A stretch of 64,000 bases of DNA from Acetobacterium wieringae (GCF_026646375.1 NZ_JAIPPU010000004.1:1-64000); one strand, 5' to 3'. Positions 1 through 8,499 are shown, numbered from the stretch's first letter. Program-made: numbers and translations. The notes: generated by a model from the sequence alone, not told the origin.

Positions 1-164
1 TGCTAATGGGTAATTTTTACCGTTTATTTTGGGAAGTTTCAAAACGATATTGACATGTACATCATAAATAATCAGTGGTGCAACAATTTAAAAAACGATT
101 TTGCATATCCGCCTTCTATTTGCATCAATTAAAAAAGATACACCTTCTATATCGGTTAAAATAT

Positions 165-200
165 AAAAAATCCCATCCACAAGAAACTTGCGAATGGGAT
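165..200 (-). terminator. Rho-independent terminator of the tRNA-Arg transcript
   Basis: Read on the minus strand, a 14-bp stem (two G-U pairs) with a three-base loop is followed at once by a run of T. It lies about 15 bases past the 3' end of the tRNA-Arg gene, so it should end that transcript. The remaining bases 1-164 hold no gene that I can support. Confidence 0.8.
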
Positions 201-214
201 ACCACTGCGATTTA

Positions 215-291
<77 letters not shown>

Positions 292-389
292 GCATATCGT
301 GACCTAGGATACTTCCGTTGGCCACGGAAGTTATTATAGCATATTCAAATCCAGAATAAAAGTCTTTTTTTGAAAATTTTGTATGTTTT

Positions 390-1256
390 TCACAAATCAT
401 GGTGATGTTTGTGTTCGTAATGTTCCTGTTCCTCTAAAATCTCCGCCGCAGTTTTGCGACGGGGCATAAATCGCTTGGCAAAGTTCCCCTTGCTTCGGTT
501 TTTAATATAAAAATAGCCAATGATTGAAAAGATCACCGCCCCGATAAAGTTAACAAACAGGTCATTCATGGTATCATACAAACCGATATCGATATAGCCA
601 CCGTAATTCCAAGGCACCCCATTAACCACTATGCTATCGATGGGCATCACGACAGCCACATTTTTTCCCTCGGGATTAAAGATCACCGAACTGATCACCG
701 TCTGGATTGAGTCCTTCTGCATATCCGTTTTGAAAAACATATCCATCCCAAATTCAAAGAACTCCCAGACTACCCCCACTGTCATTGAAAAGCAAAAGGC
801 CACCAGGGCTACAAAAGCTGGCGACAACGAAAAGGTTACTTTTTCGTTACGGTTAAGGATATCAATCATCGAGAAACCGATGGCTGCGCAAAGAAAGCCG
901 TTGATTGTATGAAGCATATCATCCCAGCGGTCAAAAACCAGATAATACTCGTTAATTTCCCCAAGGATTTCAGCGCCGAAAATAAATAACAGCACAATAA
1001 TCTCCAATGTGCCAGGTAAGACGATATTCAACCGCTTGTTGAGAAAATTGGGGATCATAAATAAAACCAGGGTCAACAAACAAAGAAAGACATTATTGTA
1101 ATTTCGGTTAAAAATCTCAGCGATTAAAACAATCACCACCAAAATTCGCAGCGAAATATAAACAAAGGCCTTGATTTTATTATCTCTGGCTTCTTCCCAA
1201 AAATCTTGGAGATGCTCAAGTAGCCACGTTTTTTTATCAATTTTCGTTTTCGACAT
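390..1256 (-). CDS. Polytopic membrane protein, YjdF/DUF2238-like
   Basis: A 288-residue integral membrane protein of unknown function. About seven hydrophobic segments are visible (for example residues 30-45, 55-70, 80-100, 120-135, 145-165 and 235-255). The segment around DRWDDMLHTINGF (about 108-120) and the charged WEFFEFGMD stretch recall the YjdF/DUF2238 family, but I could not run a profile search. The C-terminus is basic and ends in a His-rich EHYEHKHHHDL tail that might bind metal. It is monocistronic and divergent from the TiaS-like operon, with which its promoter shares a -35 region. A GGAAG ribosome site precedes the ATG. Confidence 0.65.
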   Translation of the reverse strand: MSKTKIDKKTWLLEHLQDFWEEARDNKIKAFVYISLRILVVIVLIAEIFNRNYNNVFLCLLTLVLFMIPNFLNKRLNIVLPGTLEIIVLLFIFGAEILGEINEYYLVFDRWDDMLHTINGFLCAAIGFSMIDILNRNEKVTFSLSPAFVALVAFCFSMTVGVVWEFFEFGMDMFFKTDMQKDSIQTVISSVIFNPEGKNVAVVMPIDSIVVNGVPWNYGGYIDIGLYDTMNDLFVNFIGAVIFSIIGYFYIKNRSKGNFAKRFMPRRKTAAEILEEQEHYEHKHHHDL

Positions 1257-1290
1257 CGCATTTTTCTTCCAATTTCTTAATGATTTTATT

Positions 1291-1320
1291 ATTATACCAT
1301 CATTGTCAGACAGTTTACAA
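1291..1320 (-). promoter_or_regulatory. Sigma-A-type promoter for the YjdF-like gene
   Basis: On the minus strand there is a perfect TATAAT (1291-1296) with a -35 TTGTAA at 1315-1320 (18-base spacer). This -35 overlaps the -35 of the divergent promoter. Confidence 0.5.
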
Positions 1321-1342
1321 TTATAATCACTTCACTTATAAT
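1314..1342 (+). promoter_or_regulatory. Sigma-A-type promoter for the TiaS-like/ABC operon
   Basis: TTTACA at 1314-1319, a 17-base spacer and a perfect TATAAT at 1337-1342, about 40 bases before the first start codon. Its -35 is the reverse complement of the opposing promoter's -35, so the two may compete or be co-regulated. Confidence 0.65.
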
Positions 1343-1380
1343 GACTATATTCGACAAACTAAACCAAGGAGTTTTCCGTT

Positions 1381-2133
1381 ATGAAATTTTACCTTTGCAT
1401 TGACGACACCGACAACCTCGATTCCATCGGCACCGGAACCATCGCCGAACAGATTCAGGAAAAAATTATCAACCGGGGATACGGGCCCTGTTCCCTGGTG
1501 TCCCGGCACCAGCTCTTTATCCATGAGGACATACCCTATACCTCCCATAACAGCTCAATGTGTTTTTGCGGCGAAGCCCCCGATGGCACCCTTAATACAA
1601 TCATCGAATTGGCTACCAATCATCTCGATACCGTTGCCGCAGTCGGTTCTGACCCCGGTCTATGCGTGCTGGCCTATGATGACCGTTGTCACTATGACGA
1701 ACTGATGGAGTTTGGTATTCAGGCCAAGAAAAAAATCCTGACTAAGGATGATGCCATGGCCTGCGCCCGTGATCATCAGATCCATTTATCCGAACATGGT
1801 GGTACCGGTCAGGGGATTATCGGCGCCTTGGCCGGAGTTGGACTGCGCTTATTCGGCTGTGACGGAGAAATCAAAGGAGCTCTCAAAAATGCCGTGATCA
1901 ACCAAAACTATACCGTTGCGGATCTCAAAAACCTCCCTGAAGTCGAACAGGTTCTCGATCTGACCAGTAAGGAACCACTAGCCGATACGACCCTGATCCG
2001 CTTGGGCAATCGCTCCAAAACAGTGCTTTACCACCATCAGTATGTCCTGTTTGTCAGAAGAGACGAAAACCAACAGTATACCTCTCTTCCCAAAGCTGAA
2101 ATCCGCCAACTGGGAGAGCATTTCTATGTCTGA
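1381..2133 (+). CDS. TiaS-like DDTD-motif (TCKD-domain) protein
   Basis: A 250-residue protein resembling the N-terminal catalytic part of archaeal TiaS, the enzyme that attaches agmatine to tRNA-Ile C34. The N-terminal IDDTDN motif (residues 7-12) and the HGGTGQGIIGALAG segment (about 139-152) support the assignment. At 250 residues it lacks the OB-fold and zinc-ribbon tail of full TiaS (about 420 residues), and bacteria use TilS for that tRNA step, so tRNA modification is unlikely. It is the first gene of an operon with an ABC uptake system, which suggests a kinase- or ligase-like step on a small molecule or a metal-linked role. That role is inference. It overlaps the next gene by 8 bases (ATGTCTGA), implying translational coupling. 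Confidence 0.6.
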   Translation: MKFYLCIDDTDNLDSIGTGTIAEQIQEKIINRGYGPCSLVSRHQLFIHEDIPYTSHNSSMCFCGEAPDGTLNTIIELATNHLDTVAAVGSDPGLCVLAYDDRCHYDELMEFGIQAKKKILTKDDAMACARDHQIHLSEHGGTGQGIIGALAGVGLRLFGCDGEIKGALKNAVINQNYTVADLKNLPEVEQVLDLTSKEPLADTTLIRLGNRSKTVLYHHQYVLFVRRDENQQYTSLPKAEIRQLGEHFYV

Positions 2134-2317
2134 TCAGCATCAACTTCCGATGGAAGCCTGGGAACAGGCACAAACCTTGGCAATAAACTGTCCAGAATTT
2201 AAGCCCGATGTGGAAGAAGAATGGCTGGCCGAAGAAAGCGTCTCCTGCTATAATTGCCGCTACCGGCGCTTGGTTGGTGGCGGAATCCGTTGTATGAAAT
2301 CTTTATTTAATTTTTAG
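2126..2317 (+). CDS. Small Cys-containing protein, possible metal-binding
   Basis: A 63-residue acidic protein starting at ATG 2126, eight bases inside the preceding gene, with GGGAGAG as ribosome site. The C-terminal half has CYNCRYRR followed about 11 residues later by IRC, plus a further Cys upstream (NCPEF), a possible metal or iron-sulfur site. No family is recognised. The overlap with the TiaS-like gene upstream and the short gap to the Ig-domain gene downstream place it firmly in the uptake operon, where it may be a partner of the TiaS-like enzyme. Confidence 0.7.
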   Translation: MSDQHQLPMEAWEQAQTLAINCPEFKPDVEEEWLAEESVSCYNCRYRRLVGGGIRCMKSLFNF

Positions 2318-2326
2318 GAGGAAAAT

Positions 2327-3010
2327 ATGAAACCAAAAAACTTTTCAAAGACAATTGTATCCTTACTGTTAATCAGCCTGTTGGCCTTTGGATGCTGCGG
2401 TAGTATCATGGCAGCCGGCGGTAATGGCTCCGGTGGTGGCAATGGCGATGGTTCCGGTGGTGGCAGCGGGTCTGCTACTGAAACCACCACGGCACCAGGT
2501 AGCGGTGACGGCACTGGCGGTGGTAGTGCCGAACCGCTGACTATCGTCACTGCCACCCCGGCCGACAAATCCACTGAGGTCGCTGTTGATACGCCAATCA
2601 AACTGGAATTTAGTAAAAACGTCGCTTATGCCACCGTCCGGGATGCCAACCTCAAAGCTGTCAGCCTCTGGATCGGAGATCAGCCGGTGGCAGCCGAAAT
2701 CACCATGGCGGATGACCAATTGGAACCGGATCTTAGAAACTTCATCAACATCGTTCCCAGCGACCCGCTTAAAGAGGGCTCTATTTATACGATCAAGGTT
2801 GACACCACCCTGAGTTCCAAAAGTGGTGATGTCCTGACAACGCCCATCACGTTAACCTTTACCACCGCCGGAACAAACGAAGCTGCCAGCCAAGCCACCT
2901 CGGAGACCGCAAATAGTGATTCCGGTCTAAACACCAACGGGATTATCATTGGCTTGATGGCGATTGCAATTGTCGTGGGAATTGTCATCATCCGACGTAA
3001 AAAAGCCTAA
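2327..3010 (+). CDS. Surface-anchored Ig-like (Big_5/SbsA-type) domain protein
   Basis: A 227-residue exported protein. A signal sequence spans residues 1 to about 31 and has two Cys near its end (FGCCGSIMAAG), so lipidation is possible. A Gly/Ser-rich linker follows (about 32-65), then a single Ig-like fold of the Big_5/SbsA type (about 70-178), recognised from its TPADKSTEVAVDTPIKLEFS opening and TPITLTFTTAG end. A Thr/Ser spacer leads to a C-terminal membrane helix (about 205-221) and a basic RRKKA tail. Such proteins sit on the outer face of the membrane. Within this operon it may help capture the ligand or scaffold the transporter (inference). An AGGAGG site lies 7 bases upstream, and the stop codon abuts the permease start. 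Confidence 0.75.
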   Translation: MKPKNFSKTIVSLLLISLLAFGCCGSIMAAGGNGSGGGNGDGSGGGSGSATETTTAPGSGDGTGGGSAEPLTIVTATPADKSTEVAVDTPIKLEFSKNVAYATVRDANLKAVSLWIGDQPVAAEITMADDQLEPDLRNFINIVPSDPLKEGSIYTIKVDTTLSSKSGDVLTTPITLTFTTAGTNEAASQATSETANSDSGLNTNGIIIGLMAIAIVVGIVIIRRKKA

Positions 3011-4024
3011 ATGTCACCGCAAAAAAAAACGCTTGTCACCATCATCCTGATTTTCCTGCCACTGTTCTTTTTCTTTGGCACCCTTTGCATCGGTCGTTAC
3101 TATGTATCTTTAAACGATGTGCTGATAACCCTATGGCAGGGGCTCACCGGCACCCGTAGTGGGGTCAGTGCTGAAACTGCTACAGTGATCCTACAAATTC
3201 GTTTGCCTCGGGCCTTTCAGGGTGCCATGGTGGGGGCGGCTCTGGGAGCCAGCGGAGCCGCCTTTCAGAGCCTCTTTCGCAATCCTCTGGTTTCCAGCGG
3301 TATTCTTGGGGTTTCGGCTGGCGCTGGCTTTGGTGCTGCTTTAGCGATTGTGCTGTTCAACTCAATTTTTTTAACACCCGTGTTCGCTTTCAGCTTTGGA
3401 ATTTTGGCAGTAATTCTCAGCTACTTTGCCGGGAAAATCGACAACACTTCCACCACCATCACCCTGGTACTGGGCGGTACCATTATTCAATCGATTTTTT
3501 CGGCGCTGATCTCCCTACTCAAATACCTGGCCGATACCGCCACTCAACTGCCAGCCATCACTTTCTGGTTGATGGGCAGTCTGGCCTCCACTAAAACTGC
3601 TGATGTCTTTTTGGCCCTGTTCCCAATGGCTCTGGGGATGGCTGGTATGCTGATTCTACGCTACCGCCTCAATGTCCTGTCGATGGGTGATCGTGAAGCC
3701 CGTACCCTGGGGATCAATGTGCTGGCCAATAAAGCTGCTATTATCGCCTTTGCTACCCTGGCCACCGCCGGAGCCGTCTGCGTCAGCGGCATCGTCGGCT
3801 GGATCGGGCTAATTATTCCCCATGTGGGTCGGATGCTGGTGGGTAATGACAATAAGTGGCTGGTACCAGCCAGCATGTCGCTGGGAGCCTGTTTTGTTAT
3901 TTTCTGCGACACCCTCTGCCGCAGCTTAACCGGCGGCGAAATCCCGCTGGGAATTGTCACCGCCCTGATTGGCGGTCCCTTTTTTATTTATCTGCTAAAA
4001 AAAACCAAAGGAAGGAGCTGGTAA
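3011..4024 (+). CDS. FecCD/BtuC-family ABC transporter permease
   Basis: A 337-residue permease of the FecCD family, which imports iron-siderophores, heme or cobalamin with a binding lipoprotein and a BtuD-like ATPase. About ten membrane helices are visible. Family hallmarks include RLPRAFQGAMVGAALGASGAAFQSLFRNPL (about 60-90, in pieces) and GFIGLIIPH-like GWIGLIIPHVGR near residue 262. The ATG follows the previous stop codon with no gap, and the ATPase starts 5 bases after its own stop. A single permease gene implies a homodimer. The substrate cannot be read from sequence; corrinoid or metal chelate is most likely given the corrinoid-rich context. Confidence 0.93.
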   Translation: MSPQKKTLVTIILIFLPLFFFFGTLCIGRYYVSLNDVLITLWQGLTGTRSGVSAETATVILQIRLPRAFQGAMVGAALGASGAAFQSLFRNPLVSSGILGVSAGAGFGAALAIVLFNSIFLTPVFAFSFGILAVILSYFAGKIDNTSTTITLVLGGTIIQSIFSALISLLKYLADTATQLPAITFWLMGSLASTKTADVFLALFPMALGMAGMLILRYRLNVLSMGDREARTLGINVLANKAAIIAFATLATAGAVCVSGIVGWIGLIIPHVGRMLVGNDNKWLVPASMSLGACFVIFCDTLCRSLTGGEIPLGIVTALIGGPFFIYLLKKTKGRSW

Positions 4025-4029
4025 CAACC

Positions 4030-4833
4030 GTGTTGCGTTTAAACAACCTGAGCTTTGGCTACACCCCCAAGCGGCTTATTTTTGAGAATATCAGCTTTGT
4101 GGTTCAACCCGGAGAAGTCTTCTGTGTGATCGGCCCCAATGGCTGTGGCAAATCCACTCTGATTGACAGTATCCTGGGGATCAATCAGCCGCAACAAGGA
4201 ACCATTGAAATCGGCGGGACCAGTCTTACCCAGTTGAAACCTCGGGAATTTGCCCAGAATATCGCTTACGTGCCCCAGAGTCACACCAAAACCTTTCCCT
4301 ATACCGTACTGGACATTGTGGTCATGGGTCGCACCGCCGCCACCCGAGGCTTTGGCGCACCGGATACAAGCCAGCGACAGCGGGCTCGAGATAGCCTTGA
4401 ACAAGTGGGTCTCAAGGGTTTTGAGGAACGGCTTTACACCGAACTCAGCGGCGGCGAACTGCAACTGGTGCTAATTGCCCGGGCCCTAACCCAGGACGCC
4501 CGCATCATGGTACTGGACGAACCCACTGCTCACCTTGATTTTCGTCATGAGTTGATGGTAATGGAAATCATTACCTGGCTGGTCAAGGAACGGGGCCTGA
4601 CCATTATCATGGCCACCCACTTTCTCAACCAGGCCTTCTATCTGGAAAATGCATCGGTACCCACCCGAGTGGCGCTGATGAACGAGGGTAGAATCAAAGC
4701 CATCGGCCCTCCCTCGACGGTGATTACCAGCGATAACCTCAAAGACGTCTTTAAAATCATCGCCACCACGGGTACCACCGATGAGGCCGGAATTCATCGG
4801 AAATTTATCGTACCACTAAAAAATATCCGCTGA
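4030..4833 (+). CDS. ABC transporter ATPase, BtuD/FepC type
   Basis: A 267-residue ATPase that powers the FecCD-type permease upstream. It shows Walker A GPNGCGKST (about 36-44), a Q-loop in YVPQSH, the signature LSGGELQL (about 140) and Walker B IMVLDEPT (about 160), followed by the switch His in MATHFLNQ. The start is taken as GTG 4030, because the open frame extends upstream only within the permease gene and a GGAAGGAG ribosome site lies about 12 bases before the GTG. TTG 4033 is a possible alternative. Confidence 0.92.
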   Translation: MLRLNNLSFGYTPKRLIFENISFVVQPGEVFCVIGPNGCGKSTLIDSILGINQPQQGTIEIGGTSLTQLKPREFAQNIAYVPQSHTKTFPYTVLDIVVMGRTAATRGFGAPDTSQRQRARDSLEQVGLKGFEERLYTELSGGELQLVLIARALTQDARIMVLDEPTAHLDFRHELMVMEIITWLVKERGLTIIMATHFLNQAFYLENASVPTRVALMNEGRIKAIGPPSTVITSDNLKDVFKIIATTGTTDEAGIHRKFIVPLKNIR

Positions 4834-4868
4834 TTGACTTAACTGATTTATCCAGAAAGGATCACTCC

Positions 4869-5951
4869 ATGCTCAAAAGAAATTGCTTTCTCTTTGGCAC
4901 CCTGCTACTCATCGGATTGCTGCTAAGCACCCTGACCGGCTGCCAGATCCAGAACCAAACCACAACAGTACCAACCAAAACAATTGTCGATTGTCTAAAT
5001 CGGGAGGTAGAAATTCCGGCAGATCCCCAGCGGGTTGCCTGTCTCTACGCCTCTACCGCCCACATCATGACGATGCTGGGCCAAGAAGCGAAGATCGTCG
5101 GCATTCCCAACGGTATCAAGCGAGATGTACTGATGTCCTATAAACGGCCAGATATTGGTTCGCTATCGGTTCCCTTTAACGATGGTGCCATCAATATTGA
5201 AGAACTCCTGGCCACCAACACTGACCTGGTGCTACTGCGCAAAAGCACTGCCGAAAATGCCGGAGAAATCGAAAAAATCGATAAGGCCGGAATTCCCTGG
5301 GTCGTCATTGATTATGCCAGCCTGGATGAGCTCCAAAAGGCCATCACAGTGACCGGTACCGTTTTTAATCAGAAACAACGGGCCACCGATTACAATGCCG
5401 CCCTCGAGCAAACCTTGACGCTGATTTCCCAGCGGGTCAGTAGCCTGCCGGAATCTGCCCGCCCCCGGGTTTACCATGCTGTCAACGAAGCTGCCCGAAC
5501 TGATCTGGCTGGCGATCTCTGTAGCCAAATTACTGATGCTGCCGGGATCATCAATGTCTCAACTCAAGGTGGCAGTCTGATCACTGATGCCGAAAAAACG
5601 ATGACCACCTTGGAGCAAATCTACAGCTGGAATCCCGACGCCATCATTGCCAATGACATCAATGCTACTAATTATATGCTCAGCGATCCCAAATGGTCAG
5701 GTTTAAGAGCCGTTGCCGAGCAAAGAGTCACCACCCTTCCGGTTGGTGTCACCCGTTGGGGTCACCCTGGTTCGATGGAACCCCACATGGCGGCGTTATT
5801 TATCGCTATGACCTTTTATCCCGAGCTATTTGCCGATGTTGATTTAAACCAAACCGTCAAAGACCACTATCAGCAATGGTTTGAGCTTACTTTGACCGAT
5901 GCCGACGTATCTGCAATCCTATCTGGTGAGGGGATGCGGTTGGCTAAATAA
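4869..5951 (+). CDS. ABC transporter substrate-binding lipoprotein, FepB/BtuF type
   Basis: A 360-residue lipoprotein with a signal peptide and lipobox LTGC (Cys about 25), so it is anchored to the outer face of the membrane. The mature part follows the class III binding-protein pattern: VDCLNREVEIPADPQRVACLY near the N-terminus, then two lobes joined by a long helix, with typical NIEELLATNTDLVLL and WNPDAIIANDIN segments. It delivers substrate to the permease and ATPase encoded just upstream. The 35-base gap from the ATPase gene is the largest in the operon. A strong terminator follows. Confidence 0.92.
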   Translation: MLKRNCFLFGTLLLIGLLLSTLTGCQIQNQTTTVPTKTIVDCLNREVEIPADPQRVACLYASTAHIMTMLGQEAKIVGIPNGIKRDVLMSYKRPDIGSLSVPFNDGAINIEELLATNTDLVLLRKSTAENAGEIEKIDKAGIPWVVIDYASLDELQKAITVTGTVFNQKQRATDYNAALEQTLTLISQRVSSLPESARPRVYHAVNEAARTDLAGDLCSQITDAAGIINVSTQGGSLITDAEKTMTTLEQIYSWNPDAIIANDINATNYMLSDPKWSGLRAVAEQRVTTLPVGVTRWGHPGSMEPHMAALFIAMTFYPELFADVDLNQTVKDHYQQWFELTLTDADVSAILSGEGMRLAK

Positions 5952-5970
5952 AGTTATTCTTTACTCAGAT

Positions 5971-6016
5971 AAAAAAGGAATCCCGGTTGCATAAAGCAAC
6001 CGGGATTCCTTTTTTA
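5971..6016. terminator. Bidirectional terminator
   Basis: A near-perfect 20-bp inverted repeat with a 5-base loop, flanked by A-runs on the left and T-runs on the right, lies between two convergent genes. It should stop both the uptake operon and the opposing amidotransferase-like gene, whose stop codon sits at its edge. Confidence 0.92.
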
Positions 6017-6736
6017 GTCTCGGCAGGCAGCGATAAAAGCCTGCAGAACGCTCAACGTATTTTCATCATCCCGCCATAAAAACTCGGGATGCCATTGCAC
6101 TGCCAAACCGAAAGCAAGACCCTCGATTTCCACCGCCTCCACCAGGCCATCCTTGCTATACGCTACAGCGGTCAATTGAGGTGCTAAGCGGGCAATCGCC
6201 TGATGATGCATACTATTGACCCGGATCATTTCCATCCCAATGATTTCATACAGCCGGGATTTTTTATTGACACTAACCTCATGAACTGGAAATTCAAAAT
6301 TATTTTGTTGAAAATGCTGGATCGGTAATTCCCGGTTGACCTGCTTATTGATATCCTGGTAGAGTGTTCCTCCCAATGCAACGTTTAATAATTGAAGTCC
6401 CCGACAGACGCCAAAAATCGGCTTATCCCGATCCATTACTGCCCGTATCAATCGTAATTCCAACTGATCACGGGGTGGATAGATTTCATTGCTGTATTTT
6501 AGCAAAGCTTCGCCATAGTGCTGCGGATCGACATCCTGACCCCCACTAAAAACAAAGCCGTCCAATCGGTCGGCAATCGCTTCAATGTCCTCGTCGTTAT
6601 TCAAAATTGACAGAATCACCGGAATTCCGCCGGCAGCAATTATTCCCTCGGGATATCCCGGATACATCCAAATGCTTTTTTTATTGCTGTCATATAAAGG
6701 TAAAATTCCAATTAAAGGTTTTTTTTCTACACTCAT
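6014..6736 (-). CDS. Class I glutamine amidotransferase-like gamma-glutamyl hydrolase (peptidase C26, PuuD type)
   Basis: A 240-residue cytosolic hydrolase of the C26 family, which cleaves gamma-glutamyl amides such as gamma-glutamyl-GABA. Visible motifs are FSGGQDVDPQHYG (about 58-70), the nucleophile elbow GVCRGLQLLN with catalytic Cys (about 109), and QWHPEF near residue 214 supplying the His. The length is typical for the family. It is a single gene ending at a shared terminator. The substrate here is uncertain, because no putrescine pathway genes are nearby. Confidence 0.9.
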   Translation of the reverse strand: MSVEKKPLIGILPLYDSNKKSIWMYPGYPEGIIAAGGIPVILSILNNDEDIEAIADRLDGFVFSGGQDVDPQHYGEALLKYSNEIYPPRDQLELRLIRAVMDRDKPIFGVCRGLQLLNVALGGTLYQDINKQVNRELPIQHFQQNNFEFPVHEVSVNKKSRLYEIIGMEMIRVNSMHHQAIARLAPQLTAVAYSKDGLVEAVEIEGLAFGLAVQWHPEFLWRDDENTLSVLQAFIAACRD

Positions 6737-6853
6737 TTTCGTTTCCTCGTTTCTTACACCTGGTTAAAGCTCGGGCAAAATGAAAATTATAACCCGTTCC
6801 GACAACCTCAACCATTGATACTATTTTAAACGAAAAGCATCATAATCACAAGG

Positions 6854-6894
6854 AAAGTTTGATTCTTGGACATAATTGTGACTAAAGTGTGATT
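6854..6894 (+). repeat. Direct repeat upstream of the lipoprotein promoter
   Basis: AAAGTTTGATT (6854-6864) and AAAGTGTGATT (6884-6894) match at 10 of 11 bases and are exactly 30 bases apart, about three helical turns. They lie about 20 bases before a TATAAA/TAAAAT -10-like element. A paired activator site is possible but inferred only from spacing. Confidence 0.35.
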
Positions 6895-6950
6895 GCTATT
6901 GTACCAAAAGTGTTATAAAATATACTTAACTTTGAAACAGGAGCGACGGC

Positions 6951-7664
6951 ATGTCAAAAAAAAGATTCTTATCTATCGTAATAATTTCCCTGATTGTTTT
7001 CCTATTTGCCGGTTGTGACAAAGATGACGGCACTACCGCCTATCTCACCTTGATGACGGTTCCCACATCAGCGACCATTCCCAATGGACTGCATCTTGAC
7101 TCGATTTTAAGCATTACTAATCCCATCCCGGATGATCCCAATGGCGCTACGACCACTGTTCAGTTTGGTGTTTTTGGTTATACCAATACCGCCGGGGAAC
7201 CGGTTTACTATGTTTACGGCAAAAAAGAATCGATCTCCGATGACCAGTCTCATTTACTGGAGGAAGGTTTTTATCAAATGGATTACTGGGTTGATGAACA
7301 AAACGTTTATCTGGCCTTGAAAAATAGCAGTTCTCCGCTGACCAAGGTAGACAAAGGGAACGGAATTCCCACCAATTACGATGGCGAACTCCCCTTTGGA
7401 TTCTATACCCCAGTGGAAAACAAGGATGGTTTTTACACCTTTGTCGATGCCAACGGCGTAACTCAATACCGCGTATATGCCACCTTCCTGAATAAGAACG
7501 GAAATTTCTTCCCGGCCTCAGAAGACGGCCAAATGATTGCCGGTGCCTTACCCATTAATAAATCAACTGAAGAAACGTTGCAGGCTCAGGGACAGAGCGC
7601 TGTTTCCAAAATGATCACAACCCCGATTACCTGTACCAACATACCAACCACATATGTTGTATGA
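6951..7664 (+). CDS. Lipoprotein of unknown function
   Basis: A 237-residue predicted lipoprotein: a basic start, a hydrophobic helix and lipobox FAGC (Cys about 22). The mature part is acidic, rich in Thr, Asn, Tyr and Gly, and lacks further membrane segments. No known domain is recognised. Tyr-rich strands such as EPVYYVYGKK and YQMDYWVDEQNVYLALKN suggest a beta-rich fold. It is monocistronic, with a GGAGCG ribosome site and its own strong terminator, and its promoter region holds a direct repeat. Confidence 0.75.
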   Translation: MSKKRFLSIVIISLIVFLFAGCDKDDGTTAYLTLMTVPTSATIPNGLHLDSILSITNPIPDDPNGATTTVQFGVFGYTNTAGEPVYYVYGKKESISDDQSHLLEEGFYQMDYWVDEQNVYLALKNSSSPLTKVDKGNGIPTNYDGELPFGFYTPVENKDGFYTFVDANGVTQYRVYATFLNKNGNFFPASEDGQMIAGALPINKSTEETLQAQGQSAVSKMITTPITCTNIPTTYVV

Positions 7665-7669
7665 GCTAA

Positions 7670-7712
7670 CCCACAAAAACCAGCCACTTGGCAGTTTTTG
7701 TGGGTTTTTATT
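7670..7712 (+). terminator. Rho-independent terminator after the lipoprotein gene
   Basis: An 11-bp stem (CCCACAAAAAC paired with GTTTTTGTGGG) is followed by TTTTTATTT. It lies just after the lipoprotein stop and before the convergent Nudix gene. Confidence 0.85.
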
Positions 7713-7717
7713 TAGCT

Positions 7718-8335
7718 TTAATCGTACACCGGGTGATAGTCAGGATTTTGGTGTGCTTTAAAAAACAGGGCCAACTGTGCTTCGGTGGTTCGCCCCAGCG
7801 ACAGTGGTGGTAGCTGATCCATCGCAAAGAAGCCACTCTCGATGGTTTCAGCATTACACTTAAAGTCTCCCTCCAGTAATTCACACAGCATCAAGATCTT
7901 ATAAATCGTATAAGGACAGGTATCCTGTACCCATTTACTGCGATCCAGCAGCCCCACCAGTCGGGTTGGCTTAACCAACACGCCGGCTTCTTCAAAAGCT
8001 TCTTTAATTACATTTTCCTGAGGTGTCCGGTTGACGTCAGCCCAGCCCCCTGGCAAAGACCAACGGCCATCAATCTTTTCCCGAACCAACAAGATCTTAT
8101 TGTCAACAATCACGCCACCCCGAACGTCGACCTTGGGTGTTAAATAGCCGTCTTCCCTGATATAGTATTCTTTGATCACCTCATGGGAGACCTCGGTATG
8201 TTTTTCGATGATTTCTCGAGACAACTTTTCAATTTCACGATAGCGAACCAGATCATAATCGTTTTTGCAGTAAGTCAACCCCGACTGAGAGATTGATTGT
8301 AATTCTCTTGCCCATAAAAGCCATTGTTTTTCCAT
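7718..8335 (-). CDS. Nudix hydrolase with N-terminal Nudix_N_2-like domain
   Basis: A 205-residue hydrolase acting on a nucleoside diphosphate linked to another group. The N-terminal 60 residues, starting MEKQWLLWARELQSISQSG, resemble the helical Nudix_N_2 domain. The core Nudix fold follows, with the box GGWADVNRTPQENVIKEAFE and EEAGV near residues 96-118. The first Glu of the classic box is not in its usual place (Arg/Thr there), but the REUxEE-like KEAFEEAG metal-binding core is intact. ADP-ribose-like substrates are usual for this subfamily. It is a single gene. Confidence 0.88.
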   Translation of the reverse strand: MEKQWLLWARELQSISQSGLTYCKNDYDLVRYREIEKLSREIIEKHTEVSHEVIKEYYIREDGYLTPKVDVRGGVIVDNKILLVREKIDGRWSLPGGWADVNRTPQENVIKEAFEEAGVLVKPTRLVGLLDRSKWVQDTCPYTIYKILMLCELLEGDFKCNAETIESGFFAMDQLPPLSLGRTTEAQLALFFKAHQNPDYHPVYD

Positions 8336-8499
8336 CTTTCTTCTCGAAGCAACGCTTCGCTCCTTTCAAAATCAACAATTTTGTCTTCACTTTTTAGAAT
8401 CCTATGTTATAATATAGATAAGAATTAATCTAATCTGTTTATTTCTTTATTTTGGGGGAATATAACAAAAGAGATTAATATTGACTTAGGAGGTCTATT

